Shown piece after piece: positions 26,901 to 35,579 of a DNA stretch of 64,000 bases. Numbering within the stretch: the first letter of the stretch is position 1; each line of letters begins with the position of its first letter. The notes below the pieces were generated by a model. The model saw nothing but the letters and a program-made list of their open reading frames with translations, made no database searches and was not told the origin of the DNA. This stretch comes from Aquicella lusitana. GTDB lineage: Bacteria > Pseudomonadota > Gammaproteobacteria > DSM-16500. Location: contig NZ_LR699114.1 in assembly GCF_902459475.1 (NCBI RefSeq), positions 1,116,001 through 1,180,000 on the forward strand. The letters are read 5' to 3'. Position numbers and translations under genes: made by a program.

Positions 26901-28764
26901 TTGTGGAGTAAGATACGTCAAAGTCATTTACCCAGATACGTTTTCCATCCTTGAACTTCACCTCATGCGGCCGCTCGCCGATAATACGTAAGCCCATGTT
27001 CTCAAGTATGGGCAACACGTCAGACAATACGACGGTTTCTTCCACATGAAAAAGTTTTAGGCTTAATGTATGGCCGCCGTTGGTTTTGCTAAACAGCATG
27101 CCCAGGGCATTTTCTTTCGACAAACCTTCAATTTTTTCAATATCGCCTAACGCTTCAGCAGCTGAATAATATTCCGTGTAACTGGCAGGAAAAGCCCTAT
27201 GGTATTTAATGTAATATTTTAACCCTTCCGACTCGCCATATTTTTCAATTAACTGTTCTTTTAATTCATCTGACCAGGAACGGGAAACAGTAATCAGTTT
27301 CTTTTCAATCTCTGCGATATCATAGTCAACTGGCGCCCGGGGATTAACACGGACAAGGAAGTGAATACGAGCAAGCACAGAGTCAGAAAAATAAGTCGTA
27401 TACGTACATTCGATGCCTTTAAATGCTTCCATTAATATGTCTTGCATGGAATAGACGAGCTCGGTATTAAATATCTCACGCGGCACAAAAACCAGGCAGG
27501 AAAAATAGCGATAAAACGCATCACGGCGGACAAGCAACCGAATACGTTTTCGCTCTTTAAGTTGCAGGATACCAAGCGTCAGTGCCAACAATTCTTCGTG
27601 CGAAGCCTGGAACAAGTCATCGCGCGGCAGCGTCTCAATAATGTGCACCGCCTCTTTGCCATCATGGCTGTCTGGTGGAAAACCCAGGTCTTCAAGTACC
27701 TTATCCACTTTATGACGTAAAAATGGAATTTGGCGTGGGCTGCTATGATAGGCGGTTGAAGTGTAAAGGCCAATAAATCGGCGTTCGCCTATTAGCTCTC
27801 CTTTTTCATTAAAACGTTTTACACCAATATAATCGGTATAGGCACGGCGATGGACAGTGGATGTGGTGTTTGTTTTGGCAATAATCAAAATATTTTTTGA
27901 AAGCGCCATTTTTCTTGCCTGCGGCGGAAGTTCAGCATAACTCTTGGATGTTGTGCTAAACGTTTCATCCCGGAGGACACCGAGCCCTGAGCCGGGAATA
28001 ATTTGCAGCGCGCGGTTCGTACCATTGCCGATCAGTTTATAATCGCGGGCACCCAAAAAAGTGAAGTTGTTATTTACCAGCCAGCGCAAAAAGTCCCGCG
28101 ATTCAGCCAGTTCGGCAAGATCAAGACTGGGTGGATTGCTTTCAAGATCTTTGAGACAATCTTCCACGCGTGACACCATTTTGCGCCAGTCAGCGACCGC
28201 TACACGCACATCAGCTAATACGCGTTCAATATCGGCTTGCAACGCTGACATTTCTCTTTCGTCAGCAATACGGTCAATTTCAATATAGATGGGCGCTTCC
28301 GAGGTGGCATCTTTCTCAATGATACCAGGCGGTAAAAAGCCGGTAATACGATGGCGGTTATCGCGCATTACTTTAAGGCCGCCAAAGTGGATAATGAAAT
28401 GGATCTGGTAATCATAGCGATTAATAGCCATGCGCGTAGAGTCAACAAGAAAAGGAATATCATCGTGTGAGATTTGAATGATGGTATGAGTTGACTTCCA
28501 GCCATCTTTTGCTTTTTCAGGATTAAAAATTCGGACTTTCGCTTCGCCCGGCGAGCGTTGATAGATAAATTTCCAGTGCGATAGCAGTATACCGTATAAG
28601 TCAGAAATCGTACGTTCTTTTAAATCATCCAGTGCGATCGATGAAAAATAGCGCTCTGCAAATGCTTCAAGCAAGTCTGCTTCTTTCGCAGGAGCATGAT
28701 TTTTGACATATGTTTTAATCTGGTTAATTATATTTTGGCTTTCTCTATTATTGACACCAGCCAT
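23920..28764 (-). CDS. gdhB: NAD-dependent glutamate dehydrogenase, large (about 180 kDa) type
   Basis: GdhB deaminates glutamate to 2-oxoglutarate and ammonia with NAD, a key step for amino-acid-fuelled growth. The protein is 1614 residues, matching the GDH180 class of Streptomyces and Pseudomonas. N-terminal ACT-like segments precede the catalytic core (about 700-1200) with [51 protein letters not shown] and [15 protein letters not shown]. A conserved helical C-terminal domain follows. Class members are often allosterically controlled; nothing in this sequence settles the effector. The 216-bp leader is G-rich on the coding strand. Confidence 0.94.
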   Translation of the reverse strand: [1614 protein letters not shown]

Positions 28765-28837
28765 ACTGACTCCTGCTTTGTAATAAATGTTCTAGAATCA
28801 CTATTCGCGAGCTCATCCTGGCATGATAGCCAGGGTA

Positions 28838-28993
28838 ATGCTTACCGCCGACGCTACGTCCCCTGACCCCGTCACCGATATTCAGAGAACCCCTTGGATG
28901 ACCTACTTGGCACCCCTACCCGTATTTTTCTACCGCCCCCATAGGATTATGCAAATTTTAGCCTTTATGGGTATAAAATCTCAACGAAGATAA
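28838..28993 (+). CDS. Possible 51-aa ORF antisense to the gdhB leader
   Basis: An ATG preceded by AGGG opens a 51-codon frame that ends 13 bp inside the convergent tsaB gene. Codons have an unusually high C content in the third position (ACC, GCC, GAC, CCC), unlike neighbouring genes. It encodes a Pro-rich N-terminus and an aromatic segment (WMTYLAPLPVFFYRPH). No family is recognised, and it may simply be the complement of a G-rich leader. Confidence 0.2.
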   Translation: MLTADATSPDPVTDIQRTPWMTYLAPLPVFFYRPHRIMQILAFMGIKSQRR

Positions 28994-29643
28994 GCAGGAA
29001 GCGCCTGCCCTGCCGTCACATATTCGCCTCGCTGCAGTTTTATTTCAGCTAATTCTAGCATGGCTCTCGCTGAGGGAAGCTGTGATTCCACAACAGCGGG
29101 CTCAAATTTCAGTGCTGTTGACATTATTTTCCCATATTTTTCCCAGCCATCGCCCACCCCATACCACTGCTCAGTGTGTAACTGAGTGGGCAGATCCACT
29201 TCATCAGGTGCACAAAGCTGTTCCTGATGGATCAGTTGAACACGGCCCTCTTGGCCTGCTTCATAGGCGGCCCAATAGACTTGCCCCATTCGGGCATCCA
29301 GCGCGACCAGTAATTTTCTAAAACCCTGCTCCATAAATACGGTTTGGGCAAGCGCTGCCAGGGAAGAAATAGAAACGAGAGGGACAGCCGACGCAAAACC
29401 CAGCCCCTGTGCCGTACAGCTTGCGATACGAATACCGGTAAAACTGCCCGGCCCGCATCCGTAGGCAATGGCATCAAGCTGATGAAGCGTAAGGGAAAAA
29501 GAATCGAGTGCAGCCTGAATCATTGGCAAAATCAGCCGGGCCTGTTGCATAGGAGCAATTTCATGCAACACAGTTATTTCCCCGCCTTTGCGCAAGGCAA
29601 TAGAACAGGCAGATGAGGAAGTATCAAAGGCAAGTATGTTCAC
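28981..29643 (-). CDS. tsaB: tRNA threonylcarbamoyladenosine biosynthesis protein TsaB
   Basis: TsaB, with TsaD and TsaE, forms the t6A37 tRNA modification. It is an ASKHA-fold protein without its own metal site. The motifs are NILAFDTSSSACSIAL and IAYGCGPGSFTGIRIA. I chose GTG 29643 because TsaB proteins start directly at this 'ILAxDTS' strand; another GTG at 29670 is possible. TsaD and TsaE are not in the window. Confidence 0.88.
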   Translation of the reverse strand: MNILAFDTSSSACSIALRKGGEITVLHEIAPMQQARLILPMIQAALDSFSLTLHQLDAIAYGCGPGSFTGIRIASCTAQGLGFASAVPLVSISSLAALAQTVFMEQGFRKLLVALDARMGQVYWAAYEAGQEGRVQLIHQEQLCAPDEVDLPTQLHTEQWYGVGDGWEKYGKIMSTALKFEPAVVESQLPSARAMLELAEIKLQRGEYVTAGQALPAYLR

Positions 29644-29718
29644 TGATACATCATTCCAGCCAGAAGCCACTCAAGTGAAGCTAAAAAGTTGCTTAACAAA
29701 AATGTCCAAAACATAAGC

Positions 29719-30057
29719 CTACTCTTTTGGCCATTCTTTTTCTAAATATTGGATTTTATCTTCAACTTCAGCCCATTGATCTGCATCCGCCGGTGCCTCC
29801 TTTAGCCTGTTGATATTGGGCCATTTTTCTGACAGCTCGGCGTTCAACTCTAAAAATGACTGATATTTTTCTGGCAAGTCGTCTTCGGAATAAATAGCAT
29901 TGACCGGACATTCCGGTTCGCAAAGCGCGCAATCGATACATTCATTAGGATTGATAACAAGAAAATTGGGGCCTTCGTAAAAACAATCAACCGGACAAAC
30001 TTCTACACAGTCTGTATATTTACAGCGTATGCATTTCTCTGTTACAACAAATGTCAT
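29719..30057 (-). CDS. fdxA: Ferredoxin FdxA (7Fe-8S type)
   Basis: An electron carrier of 112 residues. Cluster ligands are [17 protein letters not shown] (one Cys spacing adapted to the 3Fe-4S cluster) and [13 protein letters not shown]. The long C-terminal helical extension ([16 protein letters not shown]) is typical of FdxA of proteobacteria. The gene lies just after the tRNA cluster on the same strand. Confidence 0.92.
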   Translation of the reverse strand: MTFVVTEKCIRCKYTDCVEVCPVDCFYEGPNFLVINPNECIDCALCEPECPVNAIYSEDDLPEKYQSFLELNAELSEKWPNINRLKEAPADADQWAEVEDKIQYLEKEWPKE

Positions 30058-30172
30058 ATTCAGATATTTCCCGAAACTGGGTAAAAAAGCGATATGCTCC
30101 TTCAGTGTACATAAATCGCGGTCAGGTGACCATGCGATTTGGCTTCCAGTTTCTCGTTTCTGGTCTCTAGTA

Positions 30173-30257
30173 TGCCCGGGGCCGGAATCGAACCGGCACG
30201 GGATCAGATCCCGAGGGATTTTAAGTCCCTTGCGTCTACCAGTTCCGCCACCCGGGC
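30173..30257 (-). tRNA. tRNA-Leu(UAA)
   Basis: Cloverleaf on the minus strand. The acceptor is GCCCGGG/CCCGGGC with A73, the anticodon loop is CTTAAAA (anticodon UAA) and a long variable arm CGGGATCTGATCCCG identifies tRNA-Leu. The CCA is not encoded. It is third in the Gly-Cys-Leu cluster. Confidence 0.96.
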
Positions 30258-30327
30258 ATGCTAAAAACCAGATACCAAAGACCAGAAATTTTTTAACAGT
30301 CGAAATCGCTTATTCTGTTTTATTAAC

Positions 30328-30398
30328 AGGCTGGGGTCGGAATCGAACCGGCGTCCACGGCTTTGCAGGCCGCTGCATAACCACTCTGCCACCCAGCC
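30328..30398 (-). tRNA. tRNA-Cys(GCA)
   Basis: Acceptor GGCTGGG/CCCAGCC with U73, the tRNA-Cys identity base. The anticodon loop CTGCAAA gives GCA. No encoded CCA. A strong terminator-like hairpin lies 11 bp upstream of its 5' end. Confidence 0.96.
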
Positions 30399-30409
30399 AA
30401 AACAAAAAA

Positions 30410-30428
30410 CCTCAGATAATTTCTGAGG
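30410..30428 (-). terminator. Intrinsic terminator-like hairpin between tRNA-Gly and tRNA-Cys
   Basis: On the minus strand the stem CCTCAGA/TCTGAGG with a 5-base loop is followed by TTTTTTGTTTT, a strong rho-independent pattern. The next gene, tRNA-Cys, starts 11 bp further with no room for its own promoter. Confidence 0.75.
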
Positions 30429-30443
30429 CTTTATTTTTAAACT

Positions 30444-30519
<76 letters not shown>

Positions 30520-30578
30520 TTAACTATTTAAGAAAACTTATTTTTTCGCTTTCAGAATAAGTTCTCATTTGCGGTGTA

Positions 30579-30606
30579 ATTCTATCTACGCACTCACTTA
30601 TGTCAA
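30579..30606 (-). promoter_or_regulatory. Sigma-70 promoter of the tRNA cluster
   Basis: On the minus strand TTGACA (30606-30601) and TAGAAT (30584-30579) are separated by 16 bp. The predicted start, about 30571, is 52 bp before tRNA-Gly. The GC content just after the -10 is mixed, with no clear discriminator. Confidence 0.75.
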
Positions 30607-30800
30607 GTAATTTATACGAAAAAATCTTAATTAGTTAATCGGTTAAAAGTAAACCATCACCTTCTGCTCTGGACAACGGAAGCGGCTGATCACATCTTTT
30701 GCACTGACTTGTTTGAAGGCATCAAGGCATGAGAGATTACTTCTAAATTCCTGTAAAAACAGGTTGAAATCACTGACCGTTGATTAAGGGTGAATAAGGA

Positions 30801-31397
30801 TCATTCAGCAGTGAGTTGACTCCATGCCGCTTTGAGATAAATCAGCATGGACCAGATAGTAAGAACCGCTGCGACATAGAGCAATACATAACCCGTAAAT
30901 ACCAAAACAGCATTCGTCGTATTATCACAAAGCAGCAAAATGACCAAAGCCAGCATTTGTACGGCGGTTTTAATCTTGCCTAGACCCGATACAGCAACCC
31001 GCGCCCGCTGGCCTATTTCAGCCATCCATTCGCGAAGTGCAGAAACAATAATTTCACGCGCCACAATCACGGCTGCTGGAATCGTAATTACCGCTGCCGG
31101 AATCGTGATAACAGCCGAAGGAACGCTGACAAATTGAAAGGTTTGCTCGGCAACGATGAGTACTAAGGCAATCGAAACCATCAATTTATCGGCAACAGGA
31201 TCCAGGAAAGCACCAAGCCGGGTTGACTGTTTCAGATAGCGCGCCAAATAGCCGTCCAACCAGTCGGTAATAGATGCGGCGGCAAAGATAATGGCTGCTG
31301 CTAAATGTCCCCACCATACAGGCAGGTAGAAAAAAATGACGAGGAGAGGAATCACCAAAATGCGAAGGAGTGTCAGCAGATTCGGCCAGTTAAACAT
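30801..31397 (-). CDS. pgsA: CDP-diacylglycerol-glycerol-3-phosphate 3-phosphatidyltransferase PgsA
   Basis: PgsA makes phosphatidylglycerophosphate in the inner membrane. The CDP-alcohol phosphotransferase motif is intact: ITDWLDGYLARYLKQSTRLG, then AFLDPVADKLM. Membrane helices and AREIIVSALREWMAEIGQRA follow. I chose ATG 31397, just after the uvrC stop (31402), since E. coli PgsA begins at the same place (MxFNxPxLLTLxR). An in-frame heptad repeat (PSAVITI, PAAVITI, PAAVIVA) lengthens the hydrophobic segment before AREI. The order uvrC-pgsA-Gly-Cys-Leu is as in E. coli. Confidence 0.93.
   Translation of the reverse strand: MFNWPNLLTLLRILVIPLLVIFFYLPVWWGHLAAAIIFAAASITDWLDGYLARYLKQSTRLGAFLDPVADKLMVSIALVLIVAEQTFQFVSVPSAVITIPAAVITIPAAVIVAREIIVSALREWMAEIGQRARVAVSGLGKIKTAVQMLALVILLLCDNTTNAVLVFTGYVLLYVAAVLTIWSMLIYLKAAWSQLTAE
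31060..31122. repeat. In-frame 21-bp near-repeats inside pgsA
   Basis: Units at 31081-31101 and 31102-31122 share the pattern ATCGT-ATAAC/AATTACCGC...GCCG, with a decayed copy before them. They encode three consecutive heptads beginning Pro-(Ser/Ala)-Ala-Val-Ile. E. coli PgsA has a single copy at this point. Confidence 0.7.
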
Positions 31398-31401
31398 TTG
31401 A

Positions 31402-33225
31402 TCATATGGTCGCGTCATGTAGTGTTGCAAATATTCGCTCAGCTAATGGTTTGCTAATACCCGGGACTTTTATTAATTCATCAAGACTAGCATGAGCAAG
31501 CCCCTGAATACCACCAAAATAACGCAATAATTCTCGCCGGCGTTTAGCGCCTATACCAGGGATTGATTCAAGCGATGATTGGCGTCTCGCTTTATCGCGG
31601 CGTTGCCGGTGGCCAGTAATGGCAAAGCGGTGAGCCTCGTCCCGGATTTGCTGAATAAAGTGCAGCGCCAGTGAATCGGCAGGCAAATGGATAGGCGCCT
31701 TGTTGATGAAATGCAAGGTTTCATAGCCAGGCTTACGATCAGGGCCTTTTGACACACCCACCAGTAATGTATTCGTGATATGGAGGCCTGTTAATACCTC
31801 AGCGGCGGCGTTTAGCTGCGCTGTTCCCCCGTCTATCAAGACAACATCGGGCAATTTCGCCGCATCTTTTTGCAGTCGTTTGAAGCGTCGCAACAGCACC
31901 TGCCGCATGGCGGCAATATCATCGCCCGGCGTAATATCCTGGATATTGAAGCGCCGATAATCACTCTTTAAGGGACCATGCTGATCAAACACAACACAGG
32001 ATGCAACCGTTGCTTCCCCCATACTGTGACTGATATCAAAACATTCAATGCGGTGCGGCAACGCATTCAATTCAAGCAGCGTTTGTAAGGCCGCTGCCCG
32101 CTCACGCATATTGGTTTTGGCAAAAAGATGTGCCGCAAGCGACTGTTTCGCGCTGTTTGTTGCCATCGCCAACCACTTCTTTTTTTCGCCACGAGTGGGA
32201 AAAAGAATCTCAACTTTATGCCCAGCTTGATCCGCCAATACTTTTTCAATCCAATGCTGTTCAGAAAAAGCAGTCTCAAGGATAATTTGTTTGGGTATAT
32301 TTTCAATGTGCGAAGGATGGCCCAGATAATGCTGGGTCAGAAAAGCGGTAATAATTTCCTGCGAGGTTGAGTAGACGGGAACGGTAGGAAAATAAGCTCG
32401 GCTTCCCAATATTTGCCCGCCGCGAAGAGACAGGAGCTGGATGCAGATAATCCCCGCCTGCATCGCAAGCCCGATGATATCTGCATTTCCCTCATCCACG
32501 TGCACGTATTGGCGCTCTTGAATTTGCCTCAACCGCGTAATCTGGTCTCTATAATGTGCAGCCGCTTCAAAATTCAAACCCTGTGCTGCTTTTTCCATTC
32601 GGTGTTGTAATTCCTCCACTACTATATGACTTTTGCCTTCCAGAAATAGAATAGCCATACGCACATTTTCTGCATATTCTTCTTTGGAAATCAGCCCCAC
32701 ACATGGGCCGGCGCATCGGCCAATTTGGTAAAGCAAACAGGGACGATCACGGCCTTCACAAAAACTGTCTTTCTGGGTACGCAGCTGAAATAATTTTTGC
32801 AGCAGGCTGATTGTTTCGCGTACTGCATGCGCACTGGGGTAAGGCCCAAAGTAAAAACCTTTCTTCTTGCGCGGCCCCCGATACAAGTCAATACGCGGAA
32901 AATCCTGCTGGGTAATCAAAATATAGGGATAGCTTTTATCATCGCGCAATAACACATTATATCGAGGACGGTGCTGCTTGATTAAATTACACTCCAGCAA
33001 AACGGCTTCCGTTTCACTGCTTGTCACGGTGATATCAATATCTTTGATTTGTTTAACTAATAACAATGTTTTAGGGTCTTTGGCTCGGCTGCTGAAGTAG
33101 CTACCTACCCTTTTTTTTAAGTCTTTTGCCTTTCCAACATATAAAATCTCGCCGTTTTCACCCAGCATCTGATAGACCCCGGGGTGATGGGTAAGATTGG
33201 CCAGAAAGGTTTTTATATCGCGCAT
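31402..33225 (-). CDS. uvrC: Excinuclease ABC subunit C
   Basis: UvrC makes both incisions in nucleotide excision repair. The GIY-YIG domain (GVYQMLGENGEILYVGKAKD) leads, followed by a Cys-rich region (RPCLLYQIGRCAGPC) and a UVR motif near EKAAQGLNFEAAAHYRDQI. An RNase H-like domain has ECFDISH and VVLIDGGTAQL. C-terminal HhH motifs (ESIPGIGAKRRRELLRYFGG, IKVPGISKPLAERI) end the protein. The 607 residues match E. coli (610). It is 173 bp after letA and directly before pgsA. Confidence 0.96.
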   Translation of the reverse strand: MRDIKTFLANLTHHPGVYQMLGENGEILYVGKAKDLKKRVGSYFSSRAKDPKTLLLVKQIKDIDITVTSSETEAVLLECNLIKQHRPRYNVLLRDDKSYPYILITQQDFPRIDLYRGPRKKKGFYFGPYPSAHAVRETISLLQKLFQLRTQKDSFCEGRDRPCLLYQIGRCAGPCVGLISKEEYAENVRMAILFLEGKSHIVVEELQHRMEKAAQGLNFEAAAHYRDQITRLRQIQERQYVHVDEGNADIIGLAMQAGIICIQLLSLRGGQILGSRAYFPTVPVYSTSQEIITAFLTQHYLGHPSHIENIPKQIILETAFSEQHWIEKVLADQAGHKVEILFPTRGEKKKWLAMATNSAKQSLAAHLFAKTNMRERAAALQTLLELNALPHRIECFDISHSMGEATVASCVVFDQHGPLKSDYRRFNIQDITPGDDIAAMRQVLLRRFKRLQKDAAKLPDVVLIDGGTAQLNAAAEVLTGLHITNTLLVGVSKGPDRKPGYETLHFINKAPIHLPADSLALHFIQQIRDEAHRFAITGHRQRRDKARRQSSLESIPGIGAKRRRELLRYFGGIQGLAHASLDELIKVPGISKPLAERIFATLHDATI

Positions 33226-33398
33226 GTGCTTTTAAGATGTTAGTAAATAATATTAATTATAATGCTAGTTGATTTGTTCTGCTTGGTTTTGTGTTTTTGA
33301 GATAAGGATTTGATGATTATACCTTTAATGCTTCACCAATTATTTATGCCAGCGAAAACTGTCGTGATACAACATGAAAAATAGACAAGCTATGGGCG

Positions 33399-34052
33399 CT
33401 ATTCTGTCTCGGTTTTTGTACCTTCAATCATGCCGAGCCGCATGGCCATGAGGGTTAACTCTACGTCGCTATCGATGTTGAGCTTCTCAAATATGCGATA
33501 ACGGTAACTATTAACCGTCTTTGGGCTTAAGCAAAGCTTTTTGGAGATATCTTGTACTTTTTGTCCCTGTGTAATCATCAGCATAATCTGAAGTTCGCGT
33601 TCTGATAATAAATCCAGCGGTGACTCATCTCCTTTGGTGAAACGCTTGATGGCGATTTGCTGGGCTATTTCAGGGCTAATATAGCGTTGGCCTGAATGTA
33701 TCGTGCGAATGGCCCGGATCATTTCTTCAGGATCACATCCTTTGGTAATATAACCCGATGCCCCTGCCTGAAGCAGCCGGGATGGATAAGGTTCGTCTTC
33801 GTAAATCGTCAGAGCGAGGATCTTGATATCGGGGTTATGGCGTATCATTTTGCGTGTCGCTTCCATGCCGCCTATACCGGGCATGTGTACATCCATCACC
33901 ACAACATCGGGAACCAGTTCTTTTGCCAGCAATACTGCTTCTTCGCCCGTGCCTGCCTCACCAACCACTTTAATGCCTTGTACGTCTTGCAATAAACGCT
34001 TGATCCCCATTCGTACAAGCTCATGATCATCGACTAACAGAACTTTTATCAA
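33399..34052 (-). CDS. letA: Response regulator LetA (GacA/UvrY family)
   Basis: LetA/GacA is the response regulator that, with LetS/GacS, drives RsmY/RsmZ expression and so controls CsrA and the replicative-to-transmissive switch in Legionella. The receiver domain (phospho-acceptor D54 in VVVMDVHMPG, with KILALTIYEDEPYPSRLL) is followed by a LuxR-type HTH (LSERELQIMLMITQGQKVQD, KTVNSYRYRIFEKLNI). Placement immediately before uvrC is the conserved gacA-uvrC arrangement. No letS or rsm genes are in the window. Confidence 0.94.
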   Translation of the reverse strand: MIKVLLVDDHELVRMGIKRLLQDVQGIKVVGEAGTGEEAVLLAKELVPDVVVMDVHMPGIGGMEATRKMIRHNPDIKILALTIYEDEPYPSRLLQAGASGYITKGCDPEEMIRAIRTIHSGQRYISPEIAQQIAIKRFTKGDESPLDLLSERELQIMLMITQGQKVQDISKKLCLSPKTVNSYRYRIFEKLNIDSDVELTLMAMRLGMIEGTKTETE

Positions 34053-34086
34053 GGCTGTCCCCTAAGTGTGTCAGTAGAAATTGAAT

Positions 34087-34176
<90 letters not shown>

Positions 34177-34420
34177 AAGACAATATATAACAAACTACCT
34201 ATTGGTCAAATCGCAAGCAGAGAATCTTAACGTTATTTTAGTAACACGTCCATATATCTTTGTTATTGAAAGGATATATTGTGGAGAGCCTTTAACGATG
34301 ACACAGTTAAAATTAACACTCTCATATTGTGTCCCTGTCTTTCAGACTTCAAATATCAGCTCATCGGCTTGCTCGGGGCTTCACAATAATGCGCCGGGGA
34401 CAATGATGCAAACGGAGATG

Positions 34421-35128
34421 TTAATTGTCAAGCCAAAGACACTTACCTTTTTGTTTCATATTTTGTAAATACGCTTCATGCCTTGTTAATTCATCCGCTG
34501 TTGCCGCCAAAACGACAAGGTTATGCTTTTCAATGGATTTCACCGTCGCATCCGTCTGTTTGGCGACCATCATGGATTGGTTTGGATTTAGAGCATCAAA
34601 GAAGCTGCCCTGCCCGCCTGTCATGGCTAAATAGACTTGTGCCAGCAAATGCGCATCAAGCAAGGCGCCATGCAAGTTCCGCTTGGAATTGTCGATGCTA
34701 TACCGTTTGCACAGGGCATCCAGGCTGTTGCGCTGCCCAACATGAAGCTGTCTTGCAAGCTGCAGCGTATCAATTACACGGCAGTAATCGGACAGCTTCT
34801 TCCAGCCCTGGCGTGTCAGCGTCAACTCATGGTTGAGGAATGACAGATCAAAAGGCGCATTATGGATAATCAGTTCTGCGCCTGAAATAAAATCCATCAG
34901 TTCATTCGCGATCTGCTGAAATAACGGTTTATCGATCAAAAATTCATTGGTTATTCCGTGAACTGCCAGCGCCCCCGCTTCCACTTCGCGCTCTGGATTA
35001 ATATAACGATGAAAATGATTGCCCGTGAGTTTACGATCAATCATTTCAACACAGCCAATTTCAATAACACGGTGGCCTTCTTCTACCTTAATACCTGTTG
35101 TTTCAGTATCCAATACGATTTGTCGCAT
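34421..35128 (-). CDS. dnaQ: DNA polymerase III epsilon subunit
   Basis: This is the 3'-5' proofreading exonuclease of the replicative polymerase. The exonuclease motifs are ExoI LDTETTGI, ExoII HNAPFDLSFL and ExoIII HGALLDAHLLA, the last with the conserved His. The C-terminal part binds alpha. The 235 residues match E. coli (243). It follows rnhA on the same strand with one base between, whereas in E. coli rnhA and dnaQ are divergent. Confidence 0.94.
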   Translation of the reverse strand: MRQIVLDTETTGIKVEEGHRVIEIGCVEMIDRKLTGNHFHRYINPEREVEAGALAVHGITNEFLIDKPLFQQIANELMDFISGAELIIHNAPFDLSFLNHELTLTRQGWKKLSDYCRVIDTLQLARQLHVGQRNSLDALCKRYSIDNSKRNLHGALLDAHLLAQVYLAMTGGQGSFFDALNPNQSMMVAKQTDATVKSIEKHNLVVLAATADELTRHEAYLQNMKQKGKCLWLDN

Positions 35129-35129
35129 T

Positions 35130-35579
35130 TTATTTACCCTTTCCTGTCAGATCATCGATTGCCTGATTCGCGATACTGTCTGCCAATTCGTTTTCAGGAT
35201 GCCCGCTATGGCCTTTTACCCAATGCCAGCTAATTTGATGACGACTGACTTCGTGATCAAGGGCCTGCCATAGATCTGCGTTTTTCACTGGTTTTTTATC
35301 CGCTTTTTTCCATTTGTTTTTTTTCCACCCAGCAAGCCATTCGGATATGCCTTTTTGTACGTATTGAGAATCAGTGTATAAATCGATAACACAAGCCTCT
35401 TTCAGTGCAGCAAGCGCAGCAATAGCAGCCATCAGTTCCATCCGATTATTGGTGGTATTGGTTTCAGCGCCGGACAGAATTTTCTCATGGCGTCCGTAGC
35501 GTAAAATAGCGCCCCAACCGCCTGGCCCCGGGTTACCTCGGCAAGCGCCGTCCGTAAAAATTGAAACATGTTTTTTCAT
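35130..35579 (-). CDS. rnhA: Ribonuclease HI
   Basis: RNase HI cleaves RNA in RNA-DNA hybrids. The catalytic DEDD residues appear in [44 protein letters not shown] and [15 protein letters not shown]. The 149 residues match E. coli (155). It overlaps the upstream methyltransferase gene by 4 bp. Confidence 0.96.
   Translation of the reverse strand: MKKHVSIFTDGACRGNPGPGGWGAILRYGRHEKILSGAETNTTNNRMELMAAIAALAALKEACVIDLYTDSQYVQKGISEWLAGWKKNKWKKADKKPVKNADLWQALDHEVSRHQISWHWVKGHSGHPENELADSIANQAIDDLTGKGK

Noticed and set aside
28838-28920. Resemblance of the plus strand (CCCCTGA...CCGATATT) to the 6S RNA core
   Set aside because: The rest of the segment is C-rich on the same strand and cannot form the long closing stem of 6S RNA; similarity is limited to a dozen bases.
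34202-34468. Plus-strand frame of 88 codons between tRNA-Ser and dnaQ
   Set aside because: It overlaps the dnaQ 3' end, has no ribosome site and no protein-like composition.
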